A stretch of 64,000 bases of DNA from Amphibacillus xylanus NBRC 15112 (GCF_000307165.1 NC_018704.1:2480001-2544000); one strand, 5' to 3'; numbered from the stretch's first letter, positions 9,875 through 19,023 are shown. Notes: generated from the sequence alone by a model not told the origin. Made by a program: numbers and translations.

Positions 9875-10217
9875 TGACAAGAAGAAAAACGTCGAACTTT
9901 TACAAACACATTTAAAGAACAAGTGGTTCATTTAAAGAAAAGGACAAACGTACATCTGAACAAGAAGAACTTATTCGACTTAGAAAGCAAAATAAGCAAC
10001 TCGCAATGGAAAATGATATTTGCGCTAAAGAAAAAGAGTAACTAAACGACCAATCGTTAAGTTACTCTAAAATGCAAGCAGCGCTGATCATGGGACGAAA
10101 ATAAATGTGATTAGAAATAACGCACATAAATATTCGGTAACAGCAATGTGTAGCTTACTACAAATCCCTAGAAGTACGTATGACTATGTAGCAAAACAGC
10201 GTGTGACCGTCAAGTAA
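9875..10217 (+). pseudogene. Degraded IS3-family transposase (OrfA end, OrfB start)
   Basis: The ATG at 9875 has an AGGAGAG ribosome site. Translating across frames gives RRTFT.TFKEQVVHL, then EELIRLRKQNKQLAMENDI, then QAALIMGRK and the OrfB start HKYSVTAMCSLLQIPRSTYDY. These are the leucine-zipper and OrfA/OrfB junction of IS3/IS150-type elements. Frameshifts, an internal insertion and stops break it, and the DDE domain is missing. It lies in a 1.27-kb stretch (9598-10863) that holds only mobile-element debris. Confidence 0.8.
10035..10068 (-). terminator. Hairpin inserted inside the IS3 remnant
   Basis: A 15-bp stem with one mismatch (AGAGTAACTAAACGA / TCGTTAAGTTACTCT) and a 4-nt loop. On the minus strand it is followed by a short T run. 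It interrupts the coding remnant between NDI and KQAAL. Terminator function is inferred. Confidence 0.45.
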
Positions 10218-10237
10218 AAAGACACAATTTCTGCTCG

Positions 10238-10420
10238 TTAATTTGAAACACTTTCTTGCCCAAATATGGTTGACCTATGTTTCATTCGATAGCTGTCTTC
10301 ATTTATATGAATGATTTCAACACGATGTAAGATTCTATCTAAAATGGCAGTTGTAATTGCTTGATCTCCTAATAATTCACCCCATTCTTTTGGGCCTTTA
10401 TTTGATGTGAAAATAAAGGA
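10238..10420 (-). pseudogene. IS21-family IstB ATPase, C-terminal fragment 1
   Basis: The minus strand reads [18 protein letters not shown], then ITTAILDRILHR and IHINEDSYRMKHRSTIFG before a stop at 10238. This is the C-terminal end of IstB, the ATP-binding helper of IS21 transposition. The N-terminal Walker region is absent. The fragment abuts a second IstB tail on the other strand. Confidence 0.85.
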
Positions 10421-10609
10421 CCTAGCGAATGGGGAGAGTTACTGGGTGATCCAGCGATTACCGCAGCTATTCTAGACCGAATTATCCATCGATCAGAGGT
10501 AATTCAACTTGGAGGCGACAGTTATCGATTAATACATCGTCGTTCAATATTTAATGGTAAAACTGGTCCAAGAAAACATCCGCACCTCCAAGTGTTCAAT
10601 TTAACTTGA
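10421..10609 (+). pseudogene. IS21-family IstB ATPase, C-terminal fragment 2 (head-to-head)
   Basis: An open frame from 10421 reads [20 protein letters not shown], then [20 protein letters not shown] and a stop at 10607-10609. It is the same IstB segment as the adjacent minus-strand fragment but from a clearly different element copy. The two meet at nearly the same residue, giving an inverted head-to-head junction. Confidence 0.85.
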
Positions 10610-10878
10610 CAGTTACATACGGAAAATGTAGAGATACATAGGTGTCATAACTGTTTTGTTTGTATTATCAAATGAAGCTTTTATGGTATGTCAATGTTGT
10701 CGCAGTCGGTAACCCATGCAGAGTGATGAGGGAAATTAATGATAGGGACATGAAGTATTACTATAAAGACTTAGAAATAGATATAGAATAAATTTAAAAG
10801 AACCGAACAGTCTAATTACATGCTTATTGGATCTATTCATGCTAGACTTAAGATAAGAAATTATTGGAGGATGATATT

Positions 10879-11259
10879 ATGAACCAAGTACTCGTTGAGA
10901 TTTGCCTGCGTGTCAGAGATATTGATGCTACTTTAGACTTCTATACGAATTTATTTGATTTCGAAGTCGCCAGTCGCAGAGAATTTCCTGAAGATAAGTT
11001 TGATTTAATTTATCTAAATTCTCCCGGCTCTAACGTACAGATTGAACTCACTTACAATTACGATGCCGAGCCTTATAATGTTGGAAATGGCTTCAGTCAT
11101 TTAGGCGTAACTGTCAACGACTTAGAAAAAATGCATGACATATGTAAAGCTTCTAAGTACGAGACAGGTGAATTAAGAGGACTTGCAGGCGGTACACCAA
11201 GCTATTTCTTTGTAACCGACCCTGATGGTTATCGGATTGAAGTTAAGCGTGCAAAATAA
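10879..11259 (+). CDS. VOC-superfamily protein, glyoxalase I-like
   Basis: 126 residues. The ATG at 10879 has GGAGG (10866-10870) 8 nt upstream; the TTG at 10864 lies inside that region and is not the start. Two beta-alpha-beta-beta-beta modules carry glyoxalase-like metal positions: Glu in QIELTYN, His in FSHLGVTV and Glu in YRIEVKR. The first ligand position, His in GloA (HTMLRV), is Glu here (VEICLRV). GloA converts the hemithioacetal of methylglyoxal; because of the changed ligand the true substrate is uncertain. It is a single-gene unit with a strong terminator. Confidence 0.82.
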   Translation: MNQVLVEICLRVRDIDATLDFYTNLFDFEVASRREFPEDKFDLIYLNSPGSNVQIELTYNYDAEPYNVGNGFSHLGVTVNDLEKMHDICKASKYETGELRGLAGGTPSYFFVTDPDGYRIEVKRAK

Positions 11260-11277
11260 TTTTGTGAAGATTATAAA

Positions 11278-11311
11278 AGTAAGCATGTTGCCAACAGCCA
11301 ACATGCTTACT
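11278..11311 (+). terminator. Terminator of the VOC gene
   Basis: AGTAAGCATGTTG pairs with CAACATGCTTACT, followed by CTTTTTATT on the plus strand, 19 nt after the stop. Confidence 0.9.
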
Positions 11312-11375
11312 CTTTTTATTCCCTTTTATCAACACTCAAAGCAACTTGTAAATTCATTACTTTCTAAAAGCTCAT

Positions 11376-11399
11376 TTATTTATGATAAGGCTCTTGCCG
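11376..11399 (-). other. SCC-like attachment site copy 3 (distal end of element B)
   Basis: The plus-strand core TTATTTATGATAAGGCTC matches 15 of 18 bases of the site at 20015. On the minus strand it encodes R-Q-E-P-Y-H-K-stop, the same ending as RlmH (R-G-E-P-Y-H-K-stop). It lies between the VOC terminator and jetC, so it marks the outer boundary of the island. The att role is inferred from SCC biology. Confidence 0.65.
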
Positions 11400-11490
11400 A
11401 ATTAAAAGGTGATCTTGCTTTTAGTGTGGATAGTGAAGCGACTCGCCAGTTGGTCTGATGAGTGTTGCTTTTCTTTGATTTCAATTGTGA

Positions 11491-14400
11491 TCAGGTAACT
11501 TGACGCTTTACTTTAAAGATTTTACTTTTAGGCACACTTGGGTCATGGTAGACGACGTAAGCTTTTGAAAAGCGATGTAAGTATTCTTCTTCATGAGACT
11601 TAGGCGTAAGGATGATCATCTTTCGCTTTAATTCTTGTTCATATAGTTCGAACACTTTATCTTTTCGGCTTTCGTCTAGGGCACTATCGAATTCGTCTAA
11701 CACAATATAGCCTGGTGAGGATTCAATTGTCTGGAGCAAAGCGAGTGCGAATAGCAAGGAACTGAGCGACTCTTCTCCACCTGATACCCCCCTTCCAACT
11801 TTCCCACCTCTGGCCTTTTCACTTACATCCTCGAGCTTGCCACGATGTCCTTCTTTTCTTGCTTTAATATATAAGCGATAGCGTGTTTGTCCATGGCGAT
11901 CGACCAGATAATCCCACTCAATATTTCCTTCAAAAGAAAATAGGGACATGTAGTGAACAAACTTTTGATTCACACCGAGCATTCTCATACTGATCGTATT
12001 TTCTAAGTCTTCTTTAAAGTGTTCCATCCGTTCACGATATTGATCTAATAAAATTTTCGATTTTTTCACTTCATTGGCGGATGTGTCGTATTCTTCTTTC
12101 ATCTTTTGATAGTTTTCCGGCGCTGCTTCGTCAATATCTGTGATACTTAAAGCCAGTTCATATGTTGCTTTGCCACGCTCACGCATCTCCTCCGCTTGTG
12201 ATCGCGTGAGTTTAGGCTCCTCATCTTCGAGTTCATAACTCGCTGATGACTCAAGCCTGTCCAAATCTTGCTTTGTTTTTGAAAAAACTTCTTCATTTGT
12301 AAACCGCTCTTCTGTTCGATCCTGGATCTGCCGTTCAATCTGATCGATTTCTCGCGCTTGCGATTGAATTCGGTCATCAATATCTTCAATTGAGCGGTTG
12401 AGGCGACGTCTTTTTTGTGTTTCATCTTCAAGTGCTTCGTCTATCTCTGTTAATTGTTTCGTTAATTTTTGTCGATTAGATTGCAATTGTTTGATTTCTT
12501 CATCTAATCTTTGAACTTCTTCGATCTTATCTTGTTCTTGTTCATATAAAAGATAGGTTTCATAATACATCTGGTAAGTATTCAGCTCTTGTTGCCACTT
12601 GGCTCGATCTGTTCGAGCCTGATCTAATTCAGCTTCAAGGTCATCTTTTTGATCAAGTAAATCCTTCCGTTCAGCCACTAATTTCCTCTGTCTTTCTTTC
12701 CTTAATTCACGTTCATTTTCTTTTGTTAGAAAAGCTTCTGCGTGTTTTAGTGATTCACGTCGATTAAATAAGGTCATATTTTGTTGATTGAGTTGTTTCA
12801 CCTTTTTCTCAAATTGATTTATTCTGTCATTTGTTTGATCGAGTTCTTTTTCAACATCTTCTCGGTACACCTGAACCATCTTCTCATTTAAAATCAAACG
12901 TTTCTCTTCTTGAGGACCACGAACACCCCTTTGATCGATCAGCTTTCCCCGGTCAATGTTCGGCTTTTCTTCTTCAAAAAATGTTCGTGTCCAACATAAT
13001 GCTTTAACGGCGAATGCGTAGAGATCATCAGTTAATCCTGCTTTTACTTTAATGCGTTGTTCTGGCAGATGCGTTAGTGATTTATCTGGAATAATGTTTG
13101 GTAATGAGACATGATAAAGGTCATTTGGTGCGTTAAAAATCTTTTTATTGACAAAAAGCGTATATTTAATCGTGTCAAATAACTGTTCATCGCTCGCTTT
13201 CGCAGATGAATCAAGCTCTAGTAATTCCCGCATTGGATAAACGACGATATTCTGATTTTTAAAGTAGTTAATCGATTGTTCTTGTCGTGAACTGATGAGT
13301 TGATTTTTCTTAAGTGCCTCTAACTCTTTTGTTAATTCTATTTGTTTTCTTCTTAAATCAATTAAATCATTTCGATAGCGATCAATATTGTTATCATTCA
13401 TTTCAATTTCTTCTTGAACTAATGCGCTACTTTTATACGTATCGATTAAGTCTTTCACCTGGTGGTACTTCAGCTCATCTTGTTTGATTTGTTCATTTAA
13501 AGTGGCAATCGTCTGATTTAAGTCTTCGTTTACTTTTGCGTTAATTACTTTGATCTTCCGCTCTAGATCATCAATCGTCTTTGACAGTTGATTGACTGTG
13601 GTTTTGGCATTCGTTAATTGTTGTTCCACATCTTTTCTTGATTGCCCTATCCGATCGACTTCTTTGCTAATATGATCGATCTCACTAGAAATTGTATCTC
13701 GTTTCGCTTGACGATCTTTTAACTGATTGATCAGTGCCTTTCGCTTGTGATCTAACGATTCATTTTGTTTATTGAGCTCATTTATTTTCTCTTCCAACAA
13801 CTGATCTTGATCATTTTTTTCATGCCATTTGCTTTCTAATGCTCTTTTAAGATCATTTGTTTCCACTCTTGACTCTTCTAATTGCTCGATCTGTCCTTTT
13901 AGACTATTGATCTGATCCAAATAGTATGTTTTTAACCATTTCAGTGCTACTCTATATTCGATATAGCCTCTTTTCAAGCGTCGATTACGATCGAGGTATC
14001 GATCGAGTTCACCTTTTTTCTGTTGCAATTGCAATTTATTTAAACCTTGTTTACTCTCTGCTTCTTCAAGTGTGAGCTCTGTCTCTTTCACGAGCGCTTT
14101 ACTTTCTTCCCAATTTTTCTGAATTTTATCAATCCCGTTCATTTCACTAAAAATGCGAAAGCGCTCTTCAGGGTGCATCTCTGCAAATTGATTGACTTCT
14201 TTTTGATACCAAATCAAATAATAAGCATCAGGATCGACCGCATACTTGTGGATAATTTGTTGTTTATATTCGGTAAAATTATACTTACCACCAGACGTAA
14301 ACTTCGTCGAGCGTTCCCACTCGTCAATCACATCGCCTTCTTCAATATAAAATTCTCGCTTAATTGGCTCGCTAGGTTTCTGCTCAATATCGAGACGGAA

Positions 14401-14679
14401 TTGAACATATTGAGGAGCATCAACCTTTTTAGCGCCATCATTTTTAAATAGTAGATCAATCTTAGCGTGCCACGTTTGATCCGTAGGTAAATTGTTCGAT
14501 TTTAACCCATCAATCACAACTTTACCTGAATAGAGTACGGCTCCCATACAAAAGGTAATCGTTGATTTTCCTGCACCATTTGGCCCCGATATTAAAATAT
14601 GATCCGACTTGTCGGAAAAATCAAGATCGATTGCAGGGTAATCACGAATGCCTGTGAATCTAAGTCTCCAAGGGATCAT
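11491..14679 (-). CDS. jetC: Wadjet JetC, SMC/MukB-like ATPase
   Basis: 1062 residues with SMC architecture. Walker A GPNGAGKST is at residues 32-40. Two long charged coiled coils (about 190-460 and 610-900) flank a central hinge-like region, YPMRELLELDSSAKAS onward. The C-terminal head has a GVSGGEESL signature and Walker B IVLDEFDSALDE. In Wadjet the JetABC condensin-like complex senses circular plasmid DNA by loop extrusion and JetD cuts it. This is the last gene of jetD-jetA-jetB-jetC. Its ATG overlaps the jetB end by 20 nt and has AAAGGAG upstream, indicating translational coupling. Confidence 0.9.
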   Translation of the reverse strand: MIPWRLRFTGIRDYPAIDLDFSDKSDHILISGPNGAGKSTITFCMGAVLYSGKVVIDGLKSNNLPTDQTWHAKIDLLFKNDGAKKVDAPQYVQFRLDIEQKPSEPIKREFYIEEGDVIDEWERSTKFTSGGKYNFTEYKQQIIHKYAVDPDAYYLIWYQKEVNQFAEMHPEERFRIFSEMNGIDKIQKNWEESKALVKETELTLEEAESKQGLNKLQLQQKKGELDRYLDRNRRLKRGYIEYRVALKWLKTYYLDQINSLKGQIEQLEESRVETNDLKRALESKWHEKNDQDQLLEEKINELNKQNESLDHKRKALINQLKDRQAKRDTISSEIDHISKEVDRIGQSRKDVEQQLTNAKTTVNQLSKTIDDLERKIKVINAKVNEDLNQTIATLNEQIKQDELKYHQVKDLIDTYKSSALVQEEIEMNDNNIDRYRNDLIDLRRKQIELTKELEALKKNQLISSRQEQSINYFKNQNIVVYPMRELLELDSSAKASDEQLFDTIKYTLFVNKKIFNAPNDLYHVSLPNIIPDKSLTHLPEQRIKVKAGLTDDLYAFAVKALCWTRTFFEEEKPNIDRGKLIDQRGVRGPQEEKRLILNEKMVQVYREDVEKELDQTNDRINQFEKKVKQLNQQNMTLFNRRESLKHAEAFLTKENERELRKERQRKLVAERKDLLDQKDDLEAELDQARTDRAKWQQELNTYQMYYETYLLYEQEQDKIEEVQRLDEEIKQLQSNRQKLTKQLTEIDEALEDETQKRRRLNRSIEDIDDRIQSQAREIDQIERQIQDRTEERFTNEEVFSKTKQDLDRLESSASYELEDEEPKLTRSQAEEMRERGKATYELALSITDIDEAAPENYQKMKEEYDTSANEVKKSKILLDQYRERMEHFKEDLENTISMRMLGVNQKFVHYMSLFSFEGNIEWDYLVDRHGQTRYRLYIKARKEGHRGKLEDVSEKARGGKVGRGVSGGEESLSSLLFALALLQTIESSPGYIVLDEFDSALDESRKDKVFELYEQELKRKMIILTPKSHEEEYLHRFSKAYVVYHDPSVPKSKIFKVKRQVT

Positions 14680-15376
14680 CGGCTATATCTCCTTTCAAGT
14701 TATATCTTTTGAAGAATCGAATCACATCTTCTAGATGCAATTGATTGGATTGACTGAATTCCGTATACCTACGTAAATAAGAATCTGAAAAAAGATGGGC
14801 CCCGATTGCAGTCAATTGATAAGCATCTTCACCCTTATTATCATCATAATCATCAATCGCACCAATCTTTTTTAAAGGATCTAAATTCGCTTGTATTTTA
14901 CGGGTAATTTGTAAAGATTCATGACCAAAACTTTGAATTAATTGTGAAAAGAGCGTGTATTCATTTTGCAACACTTCTTGATGATAAAAAATAAACATTA
15001 AAATGGCTAAGCTCTCTTTACTCAACACATTTCGCGCTTGTTTGGCTGGAACACGCATTAAAGCGACGACTTGATTTCGCTGTTTGTCATAGATAACCTT
15101 CATATAACGACTCACTGCGCCATTAACCCGCTTTAAAAAAGACTGAAACGCATGTTCATCATTACCAATCTCAAGTAATCGTTCAACTTCCTTACGGGAC
15201 AAGCCAAAGTTCCCTCTGCGAATCGTTGCTGATGATGAGAAAAGTATTTGCATAAAGGTCAATTCTTCTAGCTTTGTTAAATAGCCTTTTACAGATTGCA
15301 TCGCTGTGAGTGGATTAAGATTTTCCACTTCCACCTCTTCTTCGCTTGCTAATTCCATAGCCTCCTTGTTCATCAT
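14660..15376 (-). CDS. jetB: Wadjet JetB, MukE/kite-like subunit
   Basis: About 238 residues from the ATG at 15376, which has GGAGG (15384-15388) at 7 nt. A longer frame opens at 15460 but its start has no ribosome site. The protein is small and helical with winged-helix-like segments (FGLSRKEVERLLEIGNDEHAF and YQLTAIGAHLFSDSYLRR). It fits a KITE/MukE-type subunit that binds the JetA kleisin. The role is assigned by size and by position between JetA and JetC, not by a strong motif. It overlaps jetA by 62 nt and jetC by 20 nt. Confidence 0.8.
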   Translation of the reverse strand: MMNKEAMELASEEEVEVENLNPLTAMQSVKGYLTKLEELTFMQILFSSSATIRRGNFGLSRKEVERLLEIGNDEHAFQSFLKRVNGAVSRYMKVIYDKQRNQVVALMRVPAKQARNVLSKESLAILMFIFYHQEVLQNEYTLFSQLIQSFGHESLQITRKIQANLDPLKKIGAIDDYDDNKGEDAYQLTAIGAHLFSDSYLRRYTEFSQSNQLHLEDVIRFFKRYNLKGDIADDPLET

Positions 15377-16745
15377 CAATCCACCTCCAATCTCTATTTT
15401 CATGATCTTGCTTAATTTTCTTATTTGCCTTTTCATCAAGATCTGCTTTCTTATTGCCAATCAATGCAGATGCACCAATCAAACCATTTAAAACATCACT
15501 CCATGATGATGACCCCGCTTCAACAATTAATTCATCTAAGCTTGCTTCCTCTACTTCATCCAAGTAATTTTCGAGTCGCTCTGTATGAATCATTTGTTTG
15601 GTCATTTGCCACTTAGCCTCACCCATTAAATCATCAAGCTCATCCTCCATCACTTCATCAAGTTCAGGAAAAAACTCCTCCACAACAACTTCAATCGGTT
15701 CTGTCGTCGGTTGATAGTTTTCTAAATAGTCAATCCCAATATCGACTGTCTCTGGTGAGATCGGGCTAGCAAACTTGATCGGAACCCACATGCCATCCAT
15801 CGCTTCATCTTCATATTGATCTTGTTCCATAAAGCTTAAAATCTGGTGAGCATTTGGAATATCAGAATCGACTGGTGGGTTAAATGTCCGCTCAATAAAT
15901 TGCCTTAATAGGTCAGGTTGAATCGTTCGAATCACATCGGTTTCTCGTAAATGGGCAAATTTCAGAATTTTATTAATCGTTCCTAGACTGATCTTTGTCC
16001 CCTCGCTAATCGCAGTGATGCCACGCTGTTTAATGGTACTAAAGATAAGTTCCTGGTCTAACGTTTCAAACATAGCTAGGCGCTCTTCCATCTTTACTTC
16101 CAATTCCTGCATCAGTTGGTGAATGACCTCAACTTGCATCAATGCATTTCGATCTGCTAAGTATTCCAACTCTCGTTCAATTAAAAGTTCAGTTGCTTCT
16201 TCAACGTTTCGGATCATACTCGCAAGTTTATTGCCACCAGATATGCCTTTATCATCATAGGCCTCACTAAGTTCGGCATCTCTTTTTGCTTGAAATAAGG
16301 AACGGGCAACTTCATCATTCAAATAATAAGCAAGTGAGTCATTTGCTAGACGAATCAAGCTATCAATCATTCGTTTTCCAAGATCCCGCATTTTAATCCT
16401 ACGGGATGTTTTTGTCACCCAGTTATATTTTCCTAACACATAGATGAGATGTTTTACAAAACCTAAGGTGATCTCTTCGTCATACTCATAAATGTGCCGA
16501 TATCGATAAAATATTTGCTCTTCATCTTCAAGGGCATCGGTTAGTCCGAGTGCCTCTAAATTGATCAGCTGAATCACACGTAAAAACCGGAGCACTTGAT
16601 GTGGTGATTGAAAGTAATCTTTATCACTCAGTTCTTTGAGCACCCCTGAAAAAGAAACGATATCACGCATCGATTGTAAGAGTTCCGGTTGATCAACATC
16701 TGTCTCAAAAACAGAAATCAATCGTCGATCCACTTCTTCCACCAC
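15315..16745 (-). CDS. jetA: Wadjet JetA, kleisin/MukF-like subunit
   Basis: 476 residues starting at GTG 16745, with GGAGG (16752-16756) 6 nt upstream. The N-terminal part contains helical segments such as LRVIQLINLEALGLTDALED and a winged-helix-like region. The middle has AIS.GTKISLGTINKILKFAH. The C-terminal third is very acidic (EELDDLMGE-type stretches), as expected for a kleisin that bridges the JetC heads. It overlaps the end of jetD by 28 nt, so D and A are coupled. Family assignment rests mainly on operon position. Confidence 0.8.
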   Translation of the reverse strand: MVEEVDRRLISVFETDVDQPELLQSMRDIVSFSGVLKELSDKDYFQSPHQVLRFLRVIQLINLEALGLTDALEDEEQIFYRYRHIYEYDEEITLGFVKHLIYVLGKYNWVTKTSRRIKMRDLGKRMIDSLIRLANDSLAYYLNDEVARSLFQAKRDAELSEAYDDKGISGGNKLASMIRNVEEATELLIERELEYLADRNALMQVEVIHQLMQELEVKMEERLAMFETLDQELIFSTIKQRGITAISEGTKISLGTINKILKFAHLRETDVIRTIQPDLLRQFIERTFNPPVDSDIPNAHQILSFMEQDQYEDEAMDGMWVPIKFASPISPETVDIGIDYLENYQPTTEPIEVVVEEFFPELDEVMEDELDDLMGEAKWQMTKQMIHTERLENYLDEVEEASLDELIVEAGSSSWSDVLNGLIGASALIGNKKADLDEKANKKIKQDHENRDWRWIDDEQGGYGISKRRRGGSGKS

Positions 16746-18031
16746 TCAACACCTCCCATCTCCTGTTCTTGTTCTTCCCTATTTATCTTCATAGCTATTT
16801 GATACTTGTCCTCGAATTCCATCTGATTTGTCGTAACATCTAACGGCGGAACAACCCATTTTATTTTTGTATTACTTGCTCGAACAAGGTCAGCTGCGTC
16901 CTTAGCAATCACCAACCCCGCCTCATCAATATCTGTCCAAATGATCACTTGCTTCACATTTTTCATCAAATATTGAATCAATTGTCGATGGCTCGAGCGT
17001 AACTGACCGTCGATTGCAAGAATAAAACTCTTCGACGCTTTTATAAAGTCAATCTCATAAGCCATGCGTGTCAATACCCCTCTATTCTCAACAAGCCAAA
17101 TAACGTCAGCTGTTGTCTCAAATCGGTCAGTAAAAACAGCCAAATCCGTTGTTGCATGGATGCTTCCATAACGATAGTTAGCTCGCGGACTTTTCATTTC
17201 TCCTGCAAAGTAAATGGGGGTAATCGTTCCAAGGCTTGTTAAACCAAATAAATGAAGAGGACGTCCCAATAACACTTCCGCTTCTTGAATCAAATCGCTT
17301 TTATATGAATCAAACACTTTAGATCCACCGATATATTGGAAGTAACGCGCACCGATTTCTTTCCAATCAAATTGCTGTTGGTCACTCGATATTTGATATA
17401 AGGCAAGCAAGAAATGTAAGTATGTAAGTTGTTTCTTAAAACGCCAACCAACATTTAAGGATTCTATGTGATCTAGGTTATGATCGATTGCTAAAATGAC
17501 ATCACTAGCAAGTTTACTTAGTACATTATTTAATCGTCTTAATAAATCAAGACGTTCGAGACTAAGTCCTTGCTCAGGATGTTTTGTTTTTTGCCATTTA
17601 TTTAACCATGACCGCATCGAATCATTACGCTCTTCTAACATTTTTGTCGTTAGCTTTTGTAGAAATAAAAATAAAGGATAACCCATCCGGTATTGTTCAC
17701 GATCAATGGTTCGCTCATCTTTTTTCAATCGATATTCCCTTATCACCCAGCCATTTCTCATCCATTCATATGCCTTTTCCTTATCATTTAATTGTCGTTT
17801 AACATTCGGGGTAGGGAAAGTACTGATTAATGTCTCTGGCGGGACCCCTGACTCTTTAATACCTATCGTTAACTTAGCGACGATTCTTCGCGTTCGAGCC
17901 GTACGTTTGATGACATCAAGGTGGATCACATCATGGTTATCCTCACTGTCCAATTGATGGAGTGTCTCTCCTTTTAACAAGATATATTCATTTATATAAT
18001 CAAGCCAAGCTTTTGACATCACTTTTATCAC
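16718..18031 (-). CDS. jetD: Wadjet JetD, TOPRIM-domain nuclease subunit
   Basis: 437 residues starting at GTG 18031 with AGGAGG upstream; an ATG at 18019 is the alternative. The C-terminal third is TOPRIM-like. It has VIWLVENRGVL near residue 312 with the metal-binding Glu, a FILAIDGQLRSSH strand, and VIIWTDIDEAGLVIAKDA near 367 with the D-x-D pair. This layout matches the DUF2399/topoisomerase-VI-like end of JetD, the subunit that cleaves plasmid DNA. It is first in the operon; systems described as jetABCD place it last. Confidence 0.85.
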   Translation of the reverse strand: MIKVMSKAWLDYINEYILLKGETLHQLDSEDNHDVIHLDVIKRTARTRRIVAKLTIGIKESGVPPETLISTFPTPNVKRQLNDKEKAYEWMRNGWVIREYRLKKDERTIDREQYRMGYPLFLFLQKLTTKMLEERNDSMRSWLNKWQKTKHPEQGLSLERLDLLRRLNNVLSKLASDVILAIDHNLDHIESLNVGWRFKKQLTYLHFLLALYQISSDQQQFDWKEIGARYFQYIGGSKVFDSYKSDLIQEAEVLLGRPLHLFGLTSLGTITPIYFAGEMKSPRANYRYGSIHATTDLAVFTDRFETTADVIWLVENRGVLTRMAYEIDFIKASKSFILAIDGQLRSSHRQLIQYLMKNVKQVIIWTDIDEAGLVIAKDAADLVRASNTKIKWVVPPLDVTTNQMEFEDKYQIAMKINREEQEQEMGGVEWWKKWIDD

Positions 18032-18120
18032 ACTCCCTATCCTCCTATTTTAACATAGTACAGTGTAGTTTATTGTTAAGAAGCGAGCATAAAATGGTCT
18101 GCTTTAGATTTTATTATTAG

Positions 18121-18291
18121 TTTGTTGAGCATTTATTTAAACGCTATTATCGAGGAACGAACATAATTGAACGTTCAGAGGGTGAAGGCTTAGGAATGAA
18201 TATTGCTTATGGAGTTGTCGATTTGCATAGCGGAAAAATGGAGGTTCACTCCAAACAGCATGAAGGGACAACGATTACGATTATCCTGTGA
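18121..18291 (+). pseudogene. Histidine kinase C-terminal remnant
   Basis: A 56-codon frame without a start ends in GEGLGMNIAYGVVDLHSGKM and GTTITIIL, then a stop. This is the G2 box and last strand of a HATPase_c domain. A stop codon sits directly before it at 18118-18120. Only the tail survives; it is on the strand opposite to Wadjet. Confidence 0.8.
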
Positions 18292-18339
18292 AGGAACTTT
18301 GATGAAATGTTCATGTGCCGTTTATCTTAAGCAATATAG

Positions 18340-18381
18340 AATCAGAGCACTTGTCTTTGTTTTGGCACAAGCGCTCTGATT
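18340..18381. terminator. Hairpin after kinase remnant
   Basis: AATCAGAGCACTTGT pairs with ACAAGCGCTCTGATT (one G-T or mismatch), 49 nt after the remnant stop. The T run is weak, so direction is uncertain. The rest of 18292-18556 shows nothing else. Confidence 0.6.
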
Positions 18382-18556
18382 TGCTAAGATTTAAATGATC
18401 GGATAAAAACTGCAAAATTTTCTAGCATAATAATTCTTAATATACACTGCTACCTATTACTTAACTTGATTTATCTAAACATTTAACCCCGAAAATTTCG
18501 TTAGAACCTCTCACTCGTACAGCTAATATTAAATCAAACTTTCTGGTAGATAATAT

Positions 18557-18718
18557 TCACAATATAACTTCCTTCGTTTCTACATTGTAATCAAATCCGA
18601 CTTGATCGCCAGGTTCAGCACCTAGCTTTTCCCTTATCATAGCAGGCAGTGTAATTTGTTTTTTAGAAGATAAAGTTGAATATACAACCTTCTCATTGGT
18701 TTTCCTGGATTCTACCAC
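18557..18718 (-). CDS. AbrB/SpoVT-type DNA-binding protein, orphan antitoxin-like
   Basis: 53 residues. GTG at 18718 is preceded by AAAGGGGG at about 8 nt. The sequence STLSSKKQITLPAMIREKLG followed by AEPGDQVGFDYN is a swapped-hairpin AbrB fold of the MazE/SpoVT kind. Such proteins are often antitoxins sitting just before a toxin gene, but downstream (18480-18556) no open toxin frame is visible. It may be a solitary regulator or the survivor of a broken pair. Confidence 0.75.
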   Translation of the reverse strand: MVESRKTNEKVVYSTLSSKKQITLPAMIREKLGAEPGDQVGFDYNVETKEVIL

Positions 18719-18968
18719 AACGAACACCCCCTTTACTTTTAATTTACCTTTACTTATACATAAGATAAAACGACTGTCTTTAGTTTATTTCGATCTTACA
18801 TTTACAACTTATCGCTAATCCTTTATAGAGAAATCAATTTAAATACTTATGGGGTGAAAAATGAACAATGAAACCATTTAAAACTTACGAGTAGCAATTA
18901 TCTTATTCATAAGATCTCAATTCAGCTACAAATACATATGAAGAAAATGGGACACTAATCAATAAAAA

Positions 18969-18998
18969 TGCCCGAGGAAAATTAAAATACCTCGGGCA
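18969..18998 (-). terminator. Terminator after propeller remnant
   Basis: A perfect TGCCCGAGG / CCTCGGGCA stem with an A-rich left flank, giving a T run on the minus strand. It is 26 nt after the stop of the beta-propeller remnant. The stretch 18719-18968 contains no gene I can see. Confidence 0.85.
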
Positions 18999-19023
18999 AC
19001 CTCTTATTTTTCATAATTCTCTT

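Noticed and set aside
10675-10700. Possible fourth SCC-like att copy (TTTATGGTATG)
   Set aside because: The match is short, and the minus strand reads Y-H-K without the following stop or the preceding G-E-P, so it does not preserve the rlmH ending.
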